A stretch of DNA of 23,933 nt from RGIG5952 sp045627605 (GTDB lineage Bacteria; Verrucomicrobiota; Kiritimatiellia; RFP12; JAAYLN01): contig JAZQOA010000027.1 of NCBI GenBank assembly GCA_045627605.1, forward strand, positions 1 through 23,933, in the 5' to 3' direction. The translations under genes were made by a program, and so were the position numbers. Under the pieces are notes generated by a model that was not told the origin of the DNA, did no database searches, and saw only the letters and a program-made list of their open reading frames with translations. This document shows positions 6,168-13,687 of the stretch, piece after piece (the stretch's first letter is position 1; each line of letters begins with the position of its first letter).

Positions 6168-8372
6168 ATGAGTATTGGCATGAATGGCCGGGATGGCCTG
6201 GAACCGATCCGCTGGCAGATTGAAAATCCTGATTTGCCGCATGGGGATTCTGTCAAGAGTATGCTGGGGAACGCCTCCATTGACTTCGACAAGCTCAAAC
6301 ATGATACCGATGGCACATACAACATGGGCGAGATTGTCGTCGAGAACAGCCGCGGTCCCCGTCTCAGCCTCGAGGTCATCAACAATCACGTGGGGGGACG
6401 CGCCGAGAAAAACACAAGGGTAATCGATTCGTATCAAAGGCAGCGTACGAACATGGCCGTCTTCAAGGCCCTCCTCGAACACTTCGCCGATCCTTCGGAA
6501 GATCGTGAAGCTGTTGCGAAGAACGCTATTTTAGACATGAATCTCAACAGGATCCAAACCACGGATTTCGATTACTTCGGCAACAAGTACATCAAGGTGG
6601 CGTACGACTTCCTTCTCGGTCCTGACAACCAGGGGGAGAACGCCCGTCCGCTCAGCCGTGATGAAACGCGCTATCTTATCGATTTGCTCGAAAACGGCGA
6701 AAATACGGAAGAAGGCGTTAAGAAGGCCGTGGAACGCCTGAACAATCTCCGTGCGTTCAAGGCCGGGGAGCTTACCGATACGTCAAGCGTCAAGGATCTT
6801 GTCAAGGGCCTTAAGGTCGGAAATGGCGACATCGAAAAGAGAGCCCGCGTCGTGCAGGTGTCGGTCAACCAGCATGCCGCCAGGATCGATCGCACCGGCG
6901 GGGATTACGGCGCGGCAGTCGCCTTTGTCAACGATGAAGATGACAAGGTGAAAAAAGCAACGGCCTTGGGGACTGGGGTTCTGGCCGAGAACAAGGAGAT
7001 CAACCACCTCATTCTGGAGCGCGTCGTCACCGTCGCGCAGAAATACGGAGCCGATCTCGGCAAGGCAAATTCGTGGGATGTCGCAAAGACCCTGCTGAAG
7101 GGACTCAAGCCCAAGATTGATGCGGCGGTCATGAAGTACAACGGCCTGCACGTTGCCGCCGGGCGGCAAGCCAGTAGCCGCGACGTCTATCTTGCAGTCT
7201 TTTTGCAGATGAGTCGGGCCCTCCGCACGGTGCTGAAGGACTATGGTGCGGATTGGACAGAAGCCGGATTTAAAAACTTCCGTGACATCGTAAAAAAGTC
7301 GATCGCAAACAAGTTGGCCAACAAGCCCGGCTTTCCCGCAGGCGATCGCACAAGCACGGAACTGGCGACTGGAAAGGCGATCGGGAATCATGCCCGGCGG
7401 GGTGTCGATCCAATGACCCGCTACAGCTTGGAAATCGAGAATCGGTCTGGCCGGTTTAAGAATGTCGAGGCGAACCTCAACATCCGTGAGGCCAATGCCA
7501 ACAAGTCGAAGGAGTGGTTTGTCGCCCTGGCCCATGAATACGAGAATCGGACAGGCTTCAGCATTATCAAGAACTTTATGGACTGGGCCTACGCAGATAT
7601 GGCCGCGCGCAGGGAGGGTGGACGTGTTGAGGGCATCCCGTCTTACTCCGGCAAGGACCTTGCGAAAGATGCGGGCTATCGCCTTTGCGACAACATTGTC
7701 AAGGCGATTCAGAAGATGAAAGAAGCGCGAGCCGGGCTGGAGGATCTGACGCCCCTGTTCCTCGACGGATTCGTGGATCTGACGACCGACTATGTCGCGG
7801 AATGGTTGCGTAAGAAAGGAGATGCGACGTTCTTGTCGGACTTCAAGGCCGCGTTCCGCGGGAAGCTGGCGGATGAACTCCATGGCCATGGCCTTCGGAC
7901 GGAACTGATGCCCGCGCCAGAGGTGAATGACAATCATCACGATGAGGAGATGCTGAAAAAGGCCATCCAATTCGATGAGAGTGGCGGCTTGGTCTATGTC
8001 GGTTCGAAATCGGTGGAAGACCCCGTGTACTCGTTTGAGGCGAATAAACCAACCATTGAAAGTGCCATTGCCAAGGTGCCTGGGCTTCTCGCCAGTGTCA
8101 TGAAGAGATGCAGGACCGTGAACCGTGAAGGCCAGGGGTGGGCTGCGGAGCTTGCCAGGGGGTTGGAGAAGGAAGTGCGCGCTTCTGTTCGTGTATGGTG
8201 TAATGCCACGGGTCACCCGACAGACGAGGATCACTTTGTCGAGCAGTGCCTGTTGGGTGCCACTTCCCTGTTTACCCTCGGAATCGCGAGTATCGAGCAA
8301 TTGGAAGATGAGCAGGCTGTGAAGCAAATCCAAAAGACGGTCATGCGCGAAATCAACAAACTCATCGACTGA
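6168..8372 (+). CDS. Unrecognised 734-aa protein, candidate type III secretion effector (paralogue 1)
   Basis: I do not recognise this 734-aa protein. Residues 1 to ~400 align with the 513-aa protein at 9093-10634. Shared landmarks are MSIG, GTYNMGEIVV.NS.GP.LSL..INNHVG (residues 49-76), RQRTNMAVFKA, LLG.DN..(E/D)ARPLSRDE, LVKGLK, EKRARV.QVSVNQ, LERVV.VAQKYG and WD/YDVAK.L.KG. Residues ~405-734 have no counterpart there. The protein looks soluble and mainly helical, with no signal peptide or membrane segment. The ATG is fixed by the paralogue, which starts identically after the same leader. A CesT-like chaperone gene follows after 154 bases, which suggests a secreted cargo. Codon use is less GC-biased than in the flanking metabolic genes. 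The effector role is inference. Confidence 0.9.
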   Translation: MSIGMNGRDGLEPIRWQIENPDLPHGDSVKSMLGNASIDFDKLKHDTDGTYNMGEIVVENSRGPRLSLEVINNHVGGRAEKNTRVIDSYQRQRTNMAVFKALLEHFADPSEDREAVAKNAILDMNLNRIQTTDFDYFGNKYIKVAYDFLLGPDNQGENARPLSRDETRYLIDLLENGENTEEGVKKAVERLNNLRAFKAGELTDTSSVKDLVKGLKVGNGDIEKRARVVQVSVNQHAARIDRTGGDYGAAVAFVNDEDDKVKKATALGTGVLAENKEINHLILERVVTVAQKYGADLGKANSWDVAKTLLKGLKPKIDAAVMKYNGLHVAAGRQASSRDVYLAVFLQMSRALRTVLKDYGADWTEAGFKNFRDIVKKSIANKLANKPGFPAGDRTSTELATGKAIGNHARRGVDPMTRYSLEIENRSGRFKNVEANLNIREANANKSKEWFVALAHEYENRTGFSIIKNFMDWAYADMAARREGGRVEGIPSYSGKDLAKDAGYRLCDNIVKAIQKMKEARAGLEDLTPLFLDGFVDLTTDYVAEWLRKKGDATFLSDFKAAFRGKLADELHGHGLRTELMPAPEVNDNHHDEEMLKKAIQFDESGGLVYVGSKSVEDPVYSFEANKPTIESAIAKVPGLLASVMKRCRTVNREGQGWAAELARGLEKEVRASVRVWCNATGHPTDEDHFVEQCLLGATSLFTLGIASIEQLEDEQAVKQIQKTVMREINKLID

Positions 8373-8391
8373 AATCGGACTTGTTTCAAAA

Positions 8392-8428
8392 GGAGGTGTC
8401 GCGGCGCGATAGCGGCTGCGACATCTCC
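8392..8428 (+). terminator. Hairpin after the 734-aa gene (possible terminator)
   Basis: GGAGGTGTCGCGGC (8392-8405) pairs with the segment 8415-8428 over 14 positions including two G-U pairs, with a 9-base loop. Only a short T-run (GATTTTG) follows, so it is a weak candidate for factor-independent termination. It would otherwise stabilise the 3' end of the upstream mRNA. Confidence 0.45.
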
Positions 8429-8444
8429 GGGATTTTGAAAAGGC

Positions 8445-8473
8445 TTGTGCGGAAGAGTGCGATTTGACATAAT
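8445..8473 (+). promoter_or_regulatory. Probable promoter of the chaperone gene
   Basis: TTGTGC (8445-8450) and CATAAT (8468-8473) are 17 bases apart. The -10 is preceded by TGA, giving the extended form TGACATAAT also seen elsewhere in the window. Transcription would start near 8480, about 47 bases before the ATG, so unlike pepC this gene has a real leader. Confidence 0.45.
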
Positions 8474-8526
8474 TGCTTCCGTCACAACGGGCTTGTCATG
8501 CAGGGTGAGAACACGGAGGAACCTTT

Positions 8527-9000
8527 ATGGACTTTAAAGAATTGCTGGATGCCTTTGCGGCGGACGTCGGGATGACGGAACCCGTCGCCTACGACAATGA
8601 CGGCTGCCAATGCAGCCTGGAGATCAATGGCCGCGACATCGGCTTCTGCCACAAGGAGGATGCCGGGCTGCTGGTGATCTGGACGGAAATCGGCGAACTC
8701 CCGCCCGCCGGCCGCGAGGCGCTCCTCGCGCGGCTGCTGCGGGAGAATTTCATGAATCCCGATTTCCCCGAAGGCACTTTGTCGCTTTCAGACGATGATG
8801 CCGTCTGTGCGCACTGCACCATCAAGACGCCCGTATACGACAAGAACGAGTTCTATCTTCTCCTTCTGCGCTTCATGACGGCCGCCGACGAATGGGAGCG
8901 AATGCTCGACGGCGCTGGCGGCGACGATTCCGTCGCCGCGGAAGACCGGGAAGAGGAAGCCCCCCTGCCTTTTTCATCCTCCGGCTTCTTCCAAGTGTAA
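8527..9000 (+). CDS. CesT/SycE-like type III secretion chaperone
   Basis: This 157-aa acidic protein has the pattern of CesT-family (class I) type III secretion chaperones. It has an N-terminal amphipathic helix (MDFKELLDAFAADVGM) and beta strands including CQCSLEINGRDIGF and AGLLVIWTEIGELP. A helix (AGREALLARLLRENF, ~61-75) follows, then GTLSLSDDDAVCAHCTI and a C-terminal helix FYLLLLRFMTAADEWERML (~109-127). The tail (128-157) is acidic and probably disordered. Such proteins work as cytoplasmic dimers that hold the N-terminal region of an effector in a secretion-competent state. It has a strong GGAGGA site 6 bases before the ATG. Its last codons and stop (CAA GTG TAA) lie within leader repeat B. 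The two flanking paralogues are the obvious cargo candidates. The family call comes from the pattern, not a search. Confidence 0.75.
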   Translation: MDFKELLDAFAADVGMTEPVAYDNDGCQCSLEINGRDIGFCHKEDAGLLVIWTEIGELPPAGREALLARLLRENFMNPDFPEGTLSLSDDDAVCAHCTIKTPVYDKNEFYLLLLRFMTAADEWERMLDGAGGDDSVAAEDREEEAPLPFSSSGFFQV

Positions 9001-9092
9001 CCTTTTGTTACGCCGCACGTAACCAATGTGATTTCGCCCATGCCGGGCGGAAGAGCAACAACCAACACCAACAACAAGAAAGCGAGTCACAC
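8993..9092 (+). repeat. Leader repeat copy B (upstream of the 513-aa gene)
   Basis: This is the second copy of the leader at 6074-6167. It has GTAAC at 8997 and 9019, inverted GTTAC at 9007, a 5-bp GC hairpin at 9035-9049 (CGCCC/GGGCG) and a longer CAA/CCAACA run. It lacks the upstream arm that makes the long hairpin in copy A. Its first eight bases contain the chaperone's final codons and stop. Confidence 0.85.
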
Positions 9093-10634
9093 ATGAGTAT
9101 CGGCCCCAACATCAATGCACGGGATTTGCTGTATGGCGTGCAGAACAACGATTCCTTGCTGAATCCGGCCGCCGGGCGGCAAATTGGCTCCATCGACAAC
9201 GAGCTGGGGGGAAACGCCTCCATCAGCTACAAGAGCCTCTGGAACAAAGCGCACGGCACGTACAACATGGGCGAAATTGTCGTCAAGAACAGCACCGGCC
9301 CCCACCTCAGCCTCGGCATCATCAACAATCACGTCGGTTCAAACGCCAATCTCAACACGGAAGTGACCACCTGGAAGCAAAGGCAACGCACAAACATGGC
9401 CGTGTTCAAGGCCGTCCTCGACCATTTCACCGACAAGGAAAGCGAAGATCAAAATCAAGCGGTGTGCAACCTTTTGAGCAAGGACATCGGCGCGGTCGGC
9501 GATGAAGATTTCGTGGAGTTTAGCAACAAGCACATCAAGACGGCATTCGATTTTCTCCTCGGCAAGGACAACCTGAATGAGGATGCCCGGCCCCTCAGCC
9601 GCGATGAAATGGCCTATCTCTTTGACTTGCTCGAGAAAGGTGCTGATGGATCGGAGTCTTTGGAACAAGATGTGAAGGCACTGCAGAACCTTCGCGCGTT
9701 CAAGTCCGGGCAAATGAAAATCTCCCCCAACGACAATTGCCTCCAAGAGCTCGTCAAAGGGCTGAAAGCCACGAATGCCGGCAGTGAAAAACGGGCCCGC
9801 GTGTTGCAAGTCTCGGTCAACCAGCAGAAGGCCATGGCCGGGCGCACCGATCGCGTGCCGCTCATGAGGGATCCCAACAACGAGGATCTTAGCAAAAAGG
9901 TTGACGAAGCGGAAAAAATCCTGGCGACAAAGATGCCGGAGATCGGCCACCACGTTCTGGAACGCGTCGTCGCCGTCGCGCAGAAGTACGGCGACGATCT
10001 CGCCAAGGCCAACACGTATGACGTCGCCAAGGCCCTGTGCAAGGGGGTCATGTCCAAGATCACGGCCGCGGTCGAAAAGTACAACGCCAAGGCCGAAGCC
10101 AACGGGCAGCCCAAGACGGAGAGGGCTTATATCGCCGGCGCCGTCATCGTGCAGATGGAGCAAGCCGTCAAAAGGTTGCTGCAAGACATGGGTGAGACAT
10201 GGACCAAGGATGGGGTGAAAAACTTCGAGAGAATCCTTTTGGACGGGCTCGAGCGCAAGCGGATAGGTGAGTCCGGATTCCCCGCCAAGCTGCGTGAAAA
10301 AATTCTCCTGGCCACCGGTGCGCCGCGAGAGAAAAAGGTTGGGAAAGGGCCTGTTTTCATAGGCAATTTCAACCCCGAACCAATGCCGGAGAAGGAGAAG
10401 ACGTGGAGTCAAATGTCCACACGGGAAAGAGCGAAATTCCTTGTAAAAAAGCTGAATGACGATTCCAAGTCGTTTGATGACAAGTTGAATGCCTTGAAAG
10501 AAATACTGCTGTCAACATCGGAAACCGGGGATTCCGTGGAGATCCTTAAGTTGATCGCGATTGACAGCGGCACATCGGCGGAAAACAATGAAATCGCGGA
10601 GAAGATTTTGGAGGAGCTGGGCGGGGCCGAATAA
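9093..10634 (+). CDS. Unrecognised 513-aa protein, candidate type III secretion effector (paralogue 2)
   Basis: This 513-aa protein is a paralogue of the 734-aa protein at 6168. Similarity runs from MSIG to about residue 410 (GFPA...LATG). The best-kept block is GTYNMGEIVVKNSTGP with INNHVG at residues 55-82. Residues ~411-513 form a different, shorter, charged helical tail (QMSTRERAKFLVKKLNDD through ILEELGGAE). No signal peptide, membrane segment or known catalytic motif is visible. The frame is open further upstream, but ATG at 9093 is chosen because it follows leader repeat B and matches the paralogue start; an earlier start would overlap the chaperone gene. The gene begins 92 bases after the chaperone stop. 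Function is unknown and the effector role is inferred from the chaperone and the N-terminal sharing. Confidence 0.9.
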   Translation: MSIGPNINARDLLYGVQNNDSLLNPAAGRQIGSIDNELGGNASISYKSLWNKAHGTYNMGEIVVKNSTGPHLSLGIINNHVGSNANLNTEVTTWKQRQRTNMAVFKAVLDHFTDKESEDQNQAVCNLLSKDIGAVGDEDFVEFSNKHIKTAFDFLLGKDNLNEDARPLSRDEMAYLFDLLEKGADGSESLEQDVKALQNLRAFKSGQMKISPNDNCLQELVKGLKATNAGSEKRARVLQVSVNQQKAMAGRTDRVPLMRDPNNEDLSKKVDEAEKILATKMPEIGHHVLERVVAVAQKYGDDLAKANTYDVAKALCKGVMSKITAAVEKYNAKAEANGQPKTERAYIAGAVIVQMEQAVKRLLQDMGETWTKDGVKNFERILLDGLERKRIGESGFPAKLREKILLATGAPREKKVGKGPVFIGNFNPEPMPEKEKTWSQMSTRERAKFLVKKLNDDSKSFDDKLNALKEILLSTSETGDSVEILKLIAIDSGTSAENNEIAEKILEELGGAE

Positions 10635-10703
10635 AAAAAAGCGCAGATAAGGCCGGCGCGAGGCGCCACCCCTGCCAATTGGCCGTTGGGCAGGGATCAT
10701 GGG

Positions 10704-10748
10704 AACCAGCCCCCGGACGACGCGACAATCGTCGTCAGGGGGCTGGTT
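10704..10748 (+). terminator. Strong 18-pair hairpin downstream of the 513-aa gene
   Basis: AACCAGCCCCC (10704-10714) pairs perfectly with GGGGGCTGGTT (10738-10748). After one G/A mismatch, GACGACG (10716-10722) pairs with CGTCGTC (10730-10736) around the loop CGACAAT. The following TTCTTTGG is a poor U-tract. It is probably the transcription end or 3' stabiliser of the effector-like cassette. A weaker 7-bp inverted repeat, CCCTGCC/GGCAGGG (10670-10695), lies just upstream. Confidence 0.6.
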
Positions 10749-10842
10749 CTTTGGCAACGGAACAAAGCCTGAGGCAGGTCGCCTCGCCCCCGGCGGACCT
10801 AAAACGCCGCCAAGGCAGTTTCCCGCGCCAAGACGCCCATAC

Positions 10843-10871
10843 TTAAACCGAACGTTTGGTTTTGCTATAAT
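10843..10871 (+). promoter_or_regulatory. Promoter of the beta-helix/hydrolase operon with near-leaderless start
   Basis: TTAAAC (10843-10848) and TATAAT (10866-10871) are separated by 17 bases, and the -10 carries the TGC extension (TGCTATAAT). Expected initiation at 10878-10879 coincides with the A of the ATG at 10879. No Shine-Dalgarno sequence is present. Confidence 0.6.
10845..10862. promoter_or_regulatory. LacI/GalR-type operator candidate
   Basis: AAACCGAACGTTTGGTTT is an 18-base near-palindrome with one mismatched pair, centred on CG within AACGTT. LacI/GalR-family operators typically have this size and a central CG flanked by AA/TT. It fills the spacer between the -35 and -10, where a bound repressor would block RNA polymerase. 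No LacI-type gene is in the window. Confidence 0.45.
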
Positions 10872-10878
10872 TTCTGAT

Positions 10879-13662
10879 ATGAAAAATTCAATTGTCTTTC
10901 TTCTTTCCGTCGCCGTGGCGTGCCACGCCTTTGGCCAGGCTGTCGTGCCCGGCGAATTCACCGACCCCTCCAACCTCCGAAAGCAGGTCGCGGACGCCGA
11001 GGGCTACCAGACGCCCGAGGCCCTCAAATACCCCTATGTTTCGACCTACTATGTGACGCCCAAGGTCAAGGAGGGCGAGCGCGTCAAGATCGGCTTCTTC
11101 GTCACGGACTGGGACTCCTCGAAGATCCGCTTCCTCGACGACTCCTTCCGCTTCAACGTCCACCTCGAATATTTCGCCGAGGGCGGCGAGGCCAAGCGCC
11201 TCGAACAGCAGAATGTCCACTCAGGCGACGGGGAGTTCAGCCTCGGCACCCTGCCCCCCGGCAACTACACCGTCGGCATCTGGGCGACGGACCAGAAGGG
11301 TCGCGAGTCGCACCGCGTCTGGCACGAGTTCCGCGTCCTCCCGGCCGACGCCGCGGCCCCCAGGGCCTATGTGGCGACACGCGACGATCTCGCGAAGTAC
11401 GGCATCCGCAACGACGGCGGCATCGGGCGCACCGTCCTGGTCGACGTCGGCGAAATCGACCCCAAGGCCAACGCCGAGGCGCAGAAGGCGGCCGCCCTCG
11501 CCAAGATCGACGCCTTCATCGCCGCCCATCCCCCGAAGCCGGCCGCGACAACGCCTTGCTACACCGTTTTCGTGCCGACTTCCGGTGGCAAGGTGCTCTT
11601 CCGCTCCTTTGAACGCTCCCGCATCGTCTACGATCCCGGCTACGACACCAACGCCGTCGAAAAGGCGGCCATCGCCACGGCGGAAGGCCTCCAGAAGCTC
11701 ATCGACGACAAGGCCGCCGCCGGCTTCGCGAAGCTGACGCTTCTTTCGGGCATCTACCGCGTGAGCGCCTTCCGCACAATCAGCCTCCCGGACAACTTCA
11801 CGCTCGATCTCGGCGGCGCGACGCTCAAGGAAAACGCCTTCACGGGCAGCCATTCGGTCATCGTCGAAATGACGGACGTCACGGACGCCCACCTCGTCAA
11901 CGGCGTCCTCGAAGGCGACTACTACGAGCACGACTACGCGCATTCACCCAACAACTCCGAGTGGCCAATGGGCTTCATGCTCTCCGGCGCCGCGCGCTAC
12001 TGCTCCGTCGAGAACGTGAAGGTCCGCAACATCACCGGCTACGGCGGCGGCAACGGCATCGGCAAGGGCAAGACGGGGTCCTACTCGCGCTTCTCCAAGT
12101 CCATCGGCGGCAAATACGAGGCCGGCGGTCCCAACCCCAAGACCGGGGAACTCGACGCCGGCGACACCGCGCGCTTCACCTCCGATTTCGCCGACGTCTC
12201 GCGCTTCGCCACCAACAAGTACCTCCAGGTCTCCAAATACCTCGGCTACCAGGGCCGCGCCACGCGCTCGTGGAACCTCACCGCCTGCTGGTATGACGCC
12301 GACCGGAAGTTCCTGCAAGGCGAAACGGCCTTCCAGTACCGCAACATGCTGATCCCCGCCGGAGCCGCCTGGCTCAGGATTTCCGTCGAGGCTGCAGACG
12401 CCCAGGAGGCCGCCGCCGCCAACCTCTACATGATCAACTTCAAGGTGCCGTGGAACTGCGCCGTCAAAAACTGCCTCATTGAACGCGCCCGTTGCGTGGG
12501 CCTCGCGCCCAGCGCCATGAAGAACATGCTCTTCGAGGGCAACGAGTTCACCGCCAGCGGCGAGTCGGCGGCGAAGTGCGCCTTCGACGCCGAGGACGGC
12601 TGGGACCAGATGCAGGACGTCTACTTCACCCGCAACTGGTTCCACGACAACCCCTGCAACGACTCGATCCTCACGTGCGCGGGCCACAACTTCATCCTCG
12701 AAAAGAACCGCAGCAACCTCTTCTTCTGGGGCCGCACCCACTCCCCGTGCGTCCGCGACAACGACATCGGCTCGGCAGTCTACACCTGCGACAGCCGCCT
12801 GAGGAGCGGCTACGGACGCTTCGAGAACAACCGCTACAAGGCAAAGGTCGAGATCCGCGGCCCCAAGGCCCATCCGGGCTGGGATTTCGTCCTCTCCAAC
12901 CTCGACTTCACCGACCCCGCCAATTCCTTCAGGGTCGAGGCCGGGCCTTCGGGCCGTCTCGTCGGCTGCGCTTTCGCGAACCGCGACTTCAGACTCTCCA
13001 ACGCCTCGGGCTGCACGATCAAAAACGGAAAGTCCGAGTTCCTCCCCGCCGGCAACTGGTTCGGCGTCACGGCCGAAGACGTCCGCCTCGTCAACCTCTA
13101 CGAGACCAACGCCTTCACGAAGTGCGTCTTCAAAAACACCACCTTCCACAACTTCAGCCGCGGGCTCCAGACCTTTACGGACTGCGAATTCGACGGCTGC
13201 ACCTTCACGTCGGTCTCCGCCGCAAACGTCCGCTTCGCGCGCTGCACCTTCAAGGGCGGCTCGCTGACCGGCGGCTACTGGGCGAAGCCCGCCACGATCG
13301 CCTACGTCGACTGCGCTTTCGACCTCGATGCGGCCGCCTACTTCAACATCGCCCTCTACACCATCGGCAAGATCGGATTCCGGAACTGCAAGGCCGAAAG
13401 CACCTCCGGCACGGGCACGGCACTCGTGAACATCAGCGACCTCCGTCCCCAGCCGACAGACGACCAGGTCGGCAAGCTCGTCGTCACCGGCTGCTCCTTC
13501 GGCCCGTCTTTCAAGCAGGCCGTCACCACCGCGGCCTACCGCAAGGATGCCTCGTCGAAGAAGATCGAAATCTCGGTTCCCGGCAACACCTTCGCGCAGG
13601 AAGGCGCCGAAGCCATTCCCGAAAGCTGCGTTCTCCCGAACTGGACGGTCTCGCGGCAGTAA
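10879..13662 (+). CDS. Secreted right-handed beta-helix protein, probable polysaccharide lyase/hydrolase-like
   Basis: This 927-aa protein starts with a typical signal peptide (MKNSIVFLLSVAVACHAFGQ; cleavage likely after FGQ). Residues ~20-155 look like a beta-sandwich (YYVTPKVKEGERVKIGFFVTDWD, GTLPPGNYTVGIWATDQKGRESH). From ~265 the pattern becomes pectate-lyase-like right-handed beta-helix: FTLDLGGATLKENAF, then coils such as CSVENVKVRNITGYGGGNGIG, NMLFEGNEFT, DVYFTRNWFHDN and later CVFKNTTFHN, CEFDGCTFTSV, CTFKGGSL. An insert near residues 410-520 may be a carbohydrate-binding sandwich. Catalytic residues cannot be assigned. The ATG at 10879 gives the signal peptide directly; the longer open frame upstream does not. 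It is followed after 25 bases by a glycoside-hydrolase-like gene, so breakdown of a complex glycan is likely. Confidence 0.85.
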   Translation: MKNSIVFLLSVAVACHAFGQAVVPGEFTDPSNLRKQVADAEGYQTPEALKYPYVSTYYVTPKVKEGERVKIGFFVTDWDSSKIRFLDDSFRFNVHLEYFAEGGEAKRLEQQNVHSGDGEFSLGTLPPGNYTVGIWATDQKGRESHRVWHEFRVLPADAAAPRAYVATRDDLAKYGIRNDGGIGRTVLVDVGEIDPKANAEAQKAAALAKIDAFIAAHPPKPAATTPCYTVFVPTSGGKVLFRSFERSRIVYDPGYDTNAVEKAAIATAEGLQKLIDDKAAAGFAKLTLLSGIYRVSAFRTISLPDNFTLDLGGATLKENAFTGSHSVIVEMTDVTDAHLVNGVLEGDYYEHDYAHSPNNSEWPMGFMLSGAARYCSVENVKVRNITGYGGGNGIGKGKTGSYSRFSKSIGGKYEAGGPNPKTGELDAGDTARFTSDFADVSRFATNKYLQVSKYLGYQGRATRSWNLTACWYDADRKFLQGETAFQYRNMLIPAGAAWLRISVEAADAQEAAAANLYMINFKVPWNCAVKNCLIERARCVGLAPSAMKNMLFEGNEFTASGESAAKCAFDAEDGWDQMQDVYFTRNWFHDNPCNDSILTCAGHNFILEKNRSNLFFWGRTHSPCVRDNDIGSAVYTCDSRLRSGYGRFENNRYKAKVEIRGPKAHPGWDFVLSNLDFTDPANSFRVEAGPSGRLVGCAFANRDFRLSNASGCTIKNGKSEFLPAGNWFGVTAEDVRLVNLYETNAFTKCVFKNTTFHNFSRGLQTFTDCEFDGCTFTSVSAANVRFARCTFKGGSLTGGYWAKPATIAYVDCAFDLDAAAYFNIALYTIGKIGFRNCKAESTSGTGTALVNISDLRPQPTDDQVGKLVVTGCSFGPSFKQAVTTAAYRKDASSKKIEISVPGNTFAQEGAEAIPESCVLPNWTVSRQ

Positions 13663-13687
13663 CCATCGACATACACAAGGTCGCCCC

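Noticed and set aside
6783..8333. A 516-codon minus-strand frame opposite the 734-aa gene, which looked like a possible nested gene
   Set aside because: The plus-strand frame is supported by its paralogue. The antisense frame has no start signals and no conservation at 9093-10634 as a full-length counterpart.
8892..9092. Extension of the 513-aa protein to an upstream start at 8892
   Set aside because: It would overlap the chaperone gene in another frame and translate the leader repeat. The paralogue starts at the ATG equivalent to 9093.
10699..10878. Extension of the beta-helix protein to a start at 10699
   Set aside because: It would run through the hairpin and promoter and bury the signal peptide that begins exactly at 10879.
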